NCBI GenBank assembly: GCA_900550925.1
Contig: URTU01000073.1
Coordinates: 1-10,176 of the forward strand
Length of the DNA stretch: 10,176 bases
Reading direction: 5' to 3'
DNA from: an uncultured Alistipes sp.
Lineage (GTDB): Bacteria > Bacteroidota > Bacteroidia > Bacteroidales > Rikenellaceae
Every line of letters begins with the position of its first letter. Position 1 is the first letter of the stretch. Both the position numbers and the translations under genes were made by a program. A model generated the notes under the pieces. The model was not told the DNA's origin and did no database searches. It saw only the letters and a program-made list of their open reading frames with translations. This document shows, in pieces, positions 4,961 to 10,176 of the stretch.

Positions 4961-7258
4961 ATGAAAAAACTATTGACTCTTATTTCGTGCATTCTCCTGC
5001 TGGCCTCGTGCAAGTACGACGACAGCGATCTGTGGGAGAAGGTGGATGACCTCGACAAACGTCTCGAGGCGCTCGAACAGACCGTGCAGACGATGAATAC
5101 GACCATTTCGTCGCTCAGGACGGTTGTCGAGGCGCTCGAAGACGGCAAGGTGGTGATGAATATCGAGCAGACCGAGGATGGGTACGCCCTGAAGATGAGC
5201 GACGGCTCGACCATTACGCTCTACAACGGCCGCAACGGTGCGGATGCTCCGGTGATCGGGGTGAAGCAGGATACCGACGGCTATTACTATTGGACCAGGA
5301 CGGTCGACGGCCAGACCGAGTGGCTGTTGGACGAGGCGAACAACAAGGTACGAGCTTCGGGCAAGGACGGTGTCGGCGGCGTAACGCCCGTGATTGGTGT
5401 GGACGATGACGGCAACTGGACGGTCGACTACGGAGAGGGACCGCAGCTGATCCTGGGGCCCAACGGCGAACCGGTGAGTGCGCTCGGAGAGGAGGGCCCG
5501 GCCGGGGATTCATTCTTCAGTTCGGTGACCGACAATGACGATTCGGTGGTGCTGACCCTTTCGAACGGTACCGTAATCAAACTCCCGAAACTTACCGATG
5601 CGACGATAGCCTTTGTCGAAGAGGGGAAGGCGTCGGTCTATTACGGCTATTCGAAGAGCCTTGATATCGAGATCGACGGTATCCGTTCGGCGATGGTGAC
5701 GGCTCCCTGCGGATGGGAGGCATCGATCAACCTTTCGACGAAAAAGGTGCGGGTTTCGGCACCGTGGCTCGACGAGGCCGATGCCGAATTCTCGGGTTAC
5801 ATCGGTATCATTGCCGTTACGGACGGAGGAATTCCGGTGACGGTGGTCAAGGAGATTAAGGCAGGCTATGAGGTGTCGTCGCCGGCCGAGGCCAATACCG
5901 TGATGACGGAGGTTATCGTGCCGCACCTCTCGGCGGCGGCTCCGTTCGATGTTAAGTTTGTCGTTACGGAGGATGTTACCACCTATACCAATATCAATAT
6001 TCCGTCGGCGATGACTGCGGCCACTACACCGACATTGACCATCGTGGCGCAGGCCGGATCGTCGGCCGGATATGTGGGAACCGGTGCATACAACTGTGCA
6101 TATGACGGCGAGGTGATAGTTTCGGTGCCCGAAGGGATGACTGTCAAGACGGCCTCGGTAATGATTCCCGAAGGTTCGGTGACATTCACCGGAAAGGGCA
6201 TCATAGACAATGTCTCGACGCTGGATGCCGGCAACCTGCTGCATGTCGGGGCCGGAACTACCGTAAATACGATCCGCTGCAACAACCGTCTGGGAGGGCT
6301 GATCAACGAGGGTACGATCGGTACGCTCAATGTATCGGGCTTCGGGGCCGGCAAGGAGTTCCAGTTGATCGACTACGGCAAGATCGCCGATATCAATGAT
6401 CCGTCGGGTGTGGCCGAGCAGATCCATCCGCGGGCCGTATCGAACGGATCGTCGAAATTCATCTCGAAGGTGATCGAGTACCGTCCCGCCCCGGGCCAGT
6501 ACGGACTGTCGTCCTATTCGTCGCTGGCAAATGCCAATTCGATCGTTGGCAAATACGGTTCGCCGGTCACGCTGGGCATGTTCGGCGGCTATATTGTTTT
6601 CCAGTTCGACCACTCGGTGATCAACTGGAACGGTACGGACTTCGTGGTTCGCGGCAACGCCTTCGCGACGGCCAACGAGCCCGGTGCGGTAATGGTGTCG
6701 TTCGATGCCAACGGAAACGGCCTGCCCGATGACGAGTGGTTCGAGCTGAAGGGTGATCTTTACGATGCCGAGAGCACGATTGCCGATTACGAGATCACAT
6801 ACACCAAGCCGGCAGATGACACGTCTCTGATCACATGGAGCGACAACAAGGGCGGCAGCGGCACCATGACCAAGGGAACGTCGAAATGGCCGGCGCTCTA
6901 CACCGACATCACGACGCTGACCTTCTCGGGTCGCAAGATCGAGATGCCGACGATGTACGAGTTGAGTTGCGGATACGGCTATGCCGATACCTTTACGGCC
7001 GACTACAAGACCGTGATCAACGGCGACAACGATACGGCCAGCACCAACAAGTTTGATATCGACCGGGCCGATTCGCCGAAGAAATTGCTTGCCGTTGATT
7101 TCATCAAGGTCTACAATCCAGTCTATCAGGTCGATACGAAATATCCGACTTTCAATGAAATATCTACCGAAATAGCCGGTGCGGTATCGGTTTCGCTGTC
7201 CAAGACGCCGGTTTCGGGCAGCGGTGTCGAAGGTTGGGAGGATGGCGGCTCGTTGTAG
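4961..7258 (+). CDS. B12-riboswitch-controlled surface lipoprotein, DUF4988-like N-terminus
   Basis: A 765-residue lipoprotein. The lipobox LLLASC places the lipidated cysteine at residue 17, and KYDDSD after it resembles the acidic surface-export signal of Bacteroidetes. Residues about 24-60 form a heptad coiled coil (LWEKVDDLDKRLEALEQ). Next comes a glycine-rich DUF4988-like region (about 60-195) with repeated phrases such as PVIGVKQDTDGYYYWT and PVIGVDDDGNWTVDYG. The middle (about 210-480) is predicted beta-rich, with a solenoid-like stretch. The C-terminal domain (about 505-745) starts YRPAPGQYG and carries GGYIVFQFDHSVIN, GNAFATANEPG and the loop FDANGNGLPDDEWFELKG (from residue 581), whose spaced Asp/Asn residues look calcium-binding. 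From memory, this C-terminal domain recurs in Bacteroidetes cobalamin loci. No catalytic motif is seen. It is first in the riboswitch operon, and the next gene is in the same frame 39-48 bases later. Corrinoid capture is inferred from regulation. Confidence 0.9.
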   Translation: MKKLLTLISCILLLASCKYDDSDLWEKVDDLDKRLEALEQTVQTMNTTISSLRTVVEALEDGKVVMNIEQTEDGYALKMSDGSTITLYNGRNGADAPVIGVKQDTDGYYYWTRTVDGQTEWLLDEANNKVRASGKDGVGGVTPVIGVDDDGNWTVDYGEGPQLILGPNGEPVSALGEEGPAGDSFFSSVTDNDDSVVLTLSNGTVIKLPKLTDATIAFVEEGKASVYYGYSKSLDIEIDGIRSAMVTAPCGWEASINLSTKKVRVSAPWLDEADAEFSGYIGIIAVTDGGIPVTVVKEIKAGYEVSSPAEANTVMTEVIVPHLSAAAPFDVKFVVTEDVTTYTNINIPSAMTAATTPTLTIVAQAGSSAGYVGTGAYNCAYDGEVIVSVPEGMTVKTASVMIPEGSVTFTGKGIIDNVSTLDAGNLLHVGAGTTVNTIRCNNRLGGLINEGTIGTLNVSGFGAGKEFQLIDYGKIADINDPSGVAEQIHPRAVSNGSSKFISKVIEYRPAPGQYGLSSYSSLANANSIVGKYGSPVTLGMFGGYIVFQFDHSVINWNGTDFVVRGNAFATANEPGAVMVSFDANGNGLPDDEWFELKGDLYDAESTIADYEITYTKPADDTSLITWSDNKGGSGTMTKGTSKWPALYTDITTLTFSGRKIEMPTMYELSCGYGYADTFTADYKTVINGDNDTASTNKFDIDRADSPKKLLAVDFIKVYNPVYQVDTKYPTFNEISTEIAGAVSVSLSKTPVSGSGVEGWEDGGSL

Positions 7259-7306
7259 CGGCGGCGTCCTAATCAGACTGAGTATTAACAGTAAAAAATG
7301 CAAAAA

Positions 7307-9142
7307 ATGAACAAAAAGATATATTCGCTGATCGTGGCGGCTGCGGCATTGATTGCGGCCGGATGTTCCGATCGCTTTGAAGATGAAGATTTCACGATTG
7401 CGGGAGAGTCCTCCGGGCTGCCTGAGAACTGTATCGTGGTTGAGCCACGGATTTCGGGAGCCGGGGCCGACGGAACGGCCGAAAGCCGTACGTCGCTTGC
7501 CGGCCGCAATGTGGTTTGGTCGGCCGATGACCAGATAGGTGTATTCTCGCCCGAGGCATATTACGAGTGGAGCCTGGCGGCAGTACCTGACAGCAGGTTC
7601 TATAACAACCCGATCGTCAATATGGCCTACCGCGTGGATGCCGGAGCAGGCAGTTCGGCGGCCACCTTCACGCTGGGGGATTACTATAATGCCGACGTGC
7701 AGGCTGCTACCGGCCGCTGGGGCTGGAATACGGCGTACGATGTGCATAACTTCTATGCCTACTATCCATATTCGGACAATGTTAAGGCCAATACCAAATA
7801 TGAAGCCGTAGCATTTACGCTGCCGCAGGTGCAGAACCAGACGGGTGCCGACAACAGTGACCATGTTGCGGCGTACGATTTTCTGTATGCCCATACCGAG
7901 GTCGCTTTGCCGGAGGATGCCGCCGACAAGCAGGTTTCCGGAATTGACGTGAATTTTGCATTCGAACATGCCTTTGCCCTCATGAAGTTTACGGTCAGCA
8001 ACACGACCGGCGAGGCTTTCGTGCTGCGCAAGGTGCGGCTGACGGCATCGGAGGGGACGTGGCTGACCGGCGAATCGGTCATTGACCTTGCGACCGGAGC
8101 GGTTACGATGGGCCGAAAGGCCGATGCCATGGGAGCCGCTGTCGAAGGTGCCGCCTACAACAGTGCCGAGGTTTCGCTGGGCGATGGCGTGACGCTCGAA
8201 TCGCGTGGTTCGGCGACGGTTTACATGGTTGTCAACGCGGCTGACCTGACTGACGGCATGGCCAAGGTTGAGGTTGTGACCGATCGCGGCGGCAAGGAGT
8301 TCAGCGTCGGCGGCAAACTGCTCGAACCCGGGAAACAATATACCAAGACACTGTCGGTAAATGCCCTGACCGAGTATAAGAGCGTAACGGTCGGCTTCGA
8401 GGATGTTGCGGCGAAGTATCTTGCCGGCCCGACCTCCTACGGCGGTAATCTCTACTCGGCCTACACGGGCGAAGGCGGGCAGTTCACCGGATATCTGGAT
8501 GAGGCGTCGGGGCTCTATTTCGGGATCAACCGCGTCGAGAATCCCTCCTATGGCGGAGAATACGAGTTCTGGAACGGCGGTTTTGCCATTTCGCAGTGGA
8601 ACGACATGGCCACGGCTGGTTACCTGAACCAGTGCAGCGTCTATTTCAAGGACGGCACGACCGGCAAGGGCGGCCATGACGGATCGGCAACGTTTGCCGT
8701 TGCGAACGGTTACTGCGATGCCGAACCTACGGCTTACAGCAGCGACAAGCGTCCGGTGCTGTACTTTGAGGACGGGGAGACGGAACGAGTGATCGACCAT
8801 TGCTACATCTCGAATGCCACCTATACATATCTGTCAATGGCCCAGGGAGACAACATGGCCAAGAAATTCACCTACGAGGACAAGGATTACTTCGTGGTGA
8901 CGGCGACGGGATTCGACCGTGATGATTCGGAGACCGGCACTGTTCAGATCTGCCTGGCCGATTTCCGGACGGCCGATTCCGGAGGCATTGTTACGGGATG
9001 GCAGAAATTCGACCTGTCGTCGCTCGGGGCAGTGAACCGGATCGTGTTCAACTGCCAGAGCAGCGATGTCGGGGCGTACGGGATGAATACTCCGGCATAC
9101 TTCTGCGTAGACGATATCGTAGTGCGGGAGGCGTTCGAATAA
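7307..9142 (+). CDS. Surface lipoprotein: fimbrillin-like domain plus DUF4465-like domain
   Basis: A 611-residue lipoprotein with MNKKIYSLIV at the start, a lipobox ending AAGC (lipidated Cys20) and the acidic stretch DRFEDEDF after it, consistent with surface display. Residues about 40-350 resemble fimbrillin / Mfa-like domains: SRTSLAGRNVVWSADDQIGVF, HNFYAYYPYSD, FEHAFALMKFTVSN and LEPGKQYTKTLSV. From about residue 360 to the end it resembles DUF4465: FEDVAAKYLAGP, EFWNGGFAISQWNDM, LNQCSVYF, and the closing signature GWQKFDLSSLGAVNRIVFNCQSSDVGAYGMNTPAYFCVDDI (given here in outline of its key residues: Trp-Asp-Leu-Ser, Ser-Ser-Asp, Asn-Thr-Pro, Asp-Asp). DUF4465-type proteins recur with B12 riboswitches in gut Bacteroidetes and may be related to BtuH-type B12-binding lipoproteins; I hold this link only moderately. 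The start at 7307 is preferred over an in-frame ATG at 7298 because it gives a cleaner signal peptide. Second and last gene of the operon. Confidence 0.87.
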   Translation: MNKKIYSLIVAAAALIAAGCSDRFEDEDFTIAGESSGLPENCIVVEPRISGAGADGTAESRTSLAGRNVVWSADDQIGVFSPEAYYEWSLAAVPDSRFYNNPIVNMAYRVDAGAGSSAATFTLGDYYNADVQAATGRWGWNTAYDVHNFYAYYPYSDNVKANTKYEAVAFTLPQVQNQTGADNSDHVAAYDFLYAHTEVALPEDAADKQVSGIDVNFAFEHAFALMKFTVSNTTGEAFVLRKVRLTASEGTWLTGESVIDLATGAVTMGRKADAMGAAVEGAAYNSAEVSLGDGVTLESRGSATVYMVVNAADLTDGMAKVEVVTDRGGKEFSVGGKLLEPGKQYTKTLSVNALTEYKSVTVGFEDVAAKYLAGPTSYGGNLYSAYTGEGGQFTGYLDEASGLYFGINRVENPSYGGEYEFWNGGFAISQWNDMATAGYLNQCSVYFKDGTTGKGGHDGSATFAVANGYCDAEPTAYSSDKRPVLYFEDGETERVIDHCYISNATYTYLSMAQGDNMAKKFTYEDKDYFVVTATGFDRDDSETGTVQICLADFRTADSGGIVTGWQKFDLSSLGAVNRIVFNCQSSDVGAYGMNTPAYFCVDDIVVREAFE

Positions 9143-9182
9143 CAAACTACAGTCATAATCTATTTGCCAGACAGATGTAGGT

Positions 9183-9218
9183 CGGGGCACGGCGTTAGGG
9201 GGCCGTGCCCCGTTTTTT
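9183..9218 (+). terminator. Intrinsic terminator of the B12-riboswitch operon
   Basis: A perfect 11-bp stem, CGGGGCACGGC (9183-9193) with GCCGTGCCCCG (9202-9212), has an 8-base loop and is followed by six T residues (9213-9218). It begins 40 bases after the stop codon of the second lipoprotein and separates the operon from the DsbD-type gene. Confidence 0.95.
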
Positions 9219-9272
9219 GCAAGGAGAGTGTTGGGGCTGGAGCAATGCTCCCGGACAGAGGCTGTCGAAAAA

Positions 9273-9304
9273 TTGTGGCGGAAACGATAAATGTATTATC
9301 TTTG
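9273..9304 (+). promoter_or_regulatory. Promoter of the DsbD-type gene
   Basis: TTG at 9273-9275, a 21-base spacer and TATCTTTG at 9297-9304 match the Bacteroidetes promoter. Transcription would start near 9311, about 28 bases before the start codon, so the leader is short. It lies in an AT-rich dip just past the operon terminator, so this gene is probably expressed independently of B12. Confidence 0.8.
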
Positions 9305-9338
9305 TGCGCGTTGAATCGAAAAATATTGAGATAACGAT

Positions 9339-10176
9339 ATGATGAATATTAAGAAATTTGGAATACTCCTGCTGTCGCTGTTCGCATTCGCCGCAACGGC
9401 TTCGGCTCAGCCTTCGCCCGTGATGTGGTCAATAAAGGCCGAGCGCGTTGACAGTACGGTGTACGACGTGAAGGTGTCGGCCATGATCGATCGCGGGTGG
9501 CACATATACGATTTCGGACCGTATGACAACTCGTTGAACCCGACTCGGATCGCTGTCGCCGAATCGGATGCCTGCCGGACGGTCGGCGGGGTGACGGCCG
9601 ACAAGGAACCGCATCGTGCCTATGACGACCTGTTCGGTATGGAGATCGGAACGTGGGACGGTCAGGTGACATTTACGCAGCGGGTGGAACTGCTGGTACC
9701 GTCGGCCACCGTAAATGTTACGGTTGAGTATTCGGCCTGCGATGACCGCAGTTGCATGCCGCCGCAGGAGGAGGAGTTGAGTGTCGCGCTGGGAACATCG
9801 GATGCTGCGGCAGCTCCGGCAGACGGGGCAGCGGTTGAAACTGCGGCAGACAATGCCGCGAGTGAGGCGGCAAACGGCAGCGGCCGTTCGTTGTGGGGAA
9901 TCCTGTTGGCTGCGGCCGGCTGGGCCCTGGCGGCACTGCTGACACCGTGCGTCTTCCCGATGATCCCGATGACGGTGTCGTTCTTCGTAAAGGGCGGTGC
10001 CAACGGACGCTTCCGTGCCCTGATGTACGGCGTCTTCATCGTGGCGCTCTATACGCTCCCGATAGCCGCTCTTATAGTGATTACGAGGCTGTTGGGCGGA
10101 GATACCGTTACGGCCGACATTTTCAACTGGCTGGCCACGCACTGGCTGCCCAACATCATCTTCTTCCTCGTGTTCA
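9339..10176 (+). CDS. DsbD-type thiol:disulfide interchange protein, 5' part
   Basis: A gene cut by the right edge; 279 residues are visible. The N-terminus is a signal peptide (KKFGILLLSLFAFAATASAQ). About residues 24-150 form a periplasmic domain of the DsbD N-terminal type, with GWHIYD and the cysteine pair in YSACDDRSCMPP (Cys134 and Cys139). An Ala-rich linker follows (about 152-185). The first transmembrane segments of the DsbD/CcdA domain then begin, with the hallmark TPCVFPMIPM (Cys204), which carries electrons across the membrane from thioredoxin. The family normally has about eight membrane helices and a C-terminal thioredoxin-like domain, which should lie beyond the window. Two ATG codons stand in tandem at 9339 and 9342; 9339 is used. 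The role is reduction of periplasmic disulfides. The gene has its own promoter and follows an operon terminator, so no link to B12 is implied. Confidence 0.92.
   Translation, partial: MMNIKKFGILLLSLFAFAATASAQPSPVMWSIKAERVDSTVYDVKVSAMIDRGWHIYDFGPYDNSLNPTRIAVAESDACRTVGGVTADKEPHRAYDDLFGMEIGTWDGQVTFTQRVELLVPSATVNVTVEYSACDDRSCMPPQEEELSVALGTSDAAAAPADGAAVETAADNAASEAANGSGRSLWGILLAAAGWALAALLTPCVFPMIPMTVSFFVKGGANGRFRALMYGVFIVALYTLPIAALIVITRLLGGDTVTADIFNWLATHWLPNIIFFLVF

Noticed and set aside
5510..8800. A 1096-codon open frame on the minus strand running across both lipoprotein genes and the gap between them.
   Set aside because: Its codons are exactly in register with the two plus-strand genes, which share one frame. 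It is open because those genes avoid TTA, CTA and TCA codons. Its Arg/His/Ile-rich product shows no domain, whereas the plus-strand proteins have lipoboxes and family motifs.

Overview
The window looks like a chromosomal segment of a gut-type Bacteroidales bacterium, most probably an Alistipes-like member of the Rikenellaceae; this is inferred from family content, not from any search. The signs are the Bacteroidetes promoter form (TTG, 20-21 bases, TAnnTTTG) found four times, starts without Shine-Dalgarno sequences, lipoproteins with acidic residues just after the lipobox cysteine (the surface-export signature of this phylum), a DUF6377-type membrane regulator, a fimbrillin-like domain, and GC-rich coding DNA with AT-rich control regions. 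I see no tRNA, rRNA, insertion sequence, integrase or CRISPR array.

Left part (1-1600, + strand): a membrane-anchored protein with four helix-hairpin-helix repeats, then rpsU (ribosomal protein bS21) ending at a strong intrinsic terminator. A near-ideal promoter lies inside the 3' part of the first gene, and two tandem hairpins lie in the rpsU leader, so rpsU is probably transcribed mainly on its own.

Middle-left (1582-2510): about 0.9 kb with no believable gene, but with three hairpins followed by T-runs on the minus strand and several inverted repeats. One hairpin ends the DUF6377 gene; the other two have no known gene to terminate and may mark small RNAs.

Middle (2510-4775): a minus-strand gene for a TPR / transmembrane / coiled-coil / helix-turn-helix protein. 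It is divergent from a plus-strand promoter that drives a clear cobalamin (B12) riboswitch. The two promoters face away from each other about 90 bp apart.

Right (4961-9218): the riboswitch leads a two-gene operon of large, probably surface-exposed lipoproteins. One has a DUF4988-like N-terminus and a C-terminal domain with an Asp/Asn-rich loop. The other joins a fimbrillin-like domain to a DUF4465-like C-terminal domain. An 11-bp-stem terminator closes the operon. Riboswitch control suggests expression under B12 limitation and a role in capturing corrinoids at the cell surface, although no BtuB, BtuG or BtuCDF gene is in the window. The last gene, with its own promoter, encodes the N-terminal part of a DsbD-type thiol:disulfide interchange protein and runs off the right edge.
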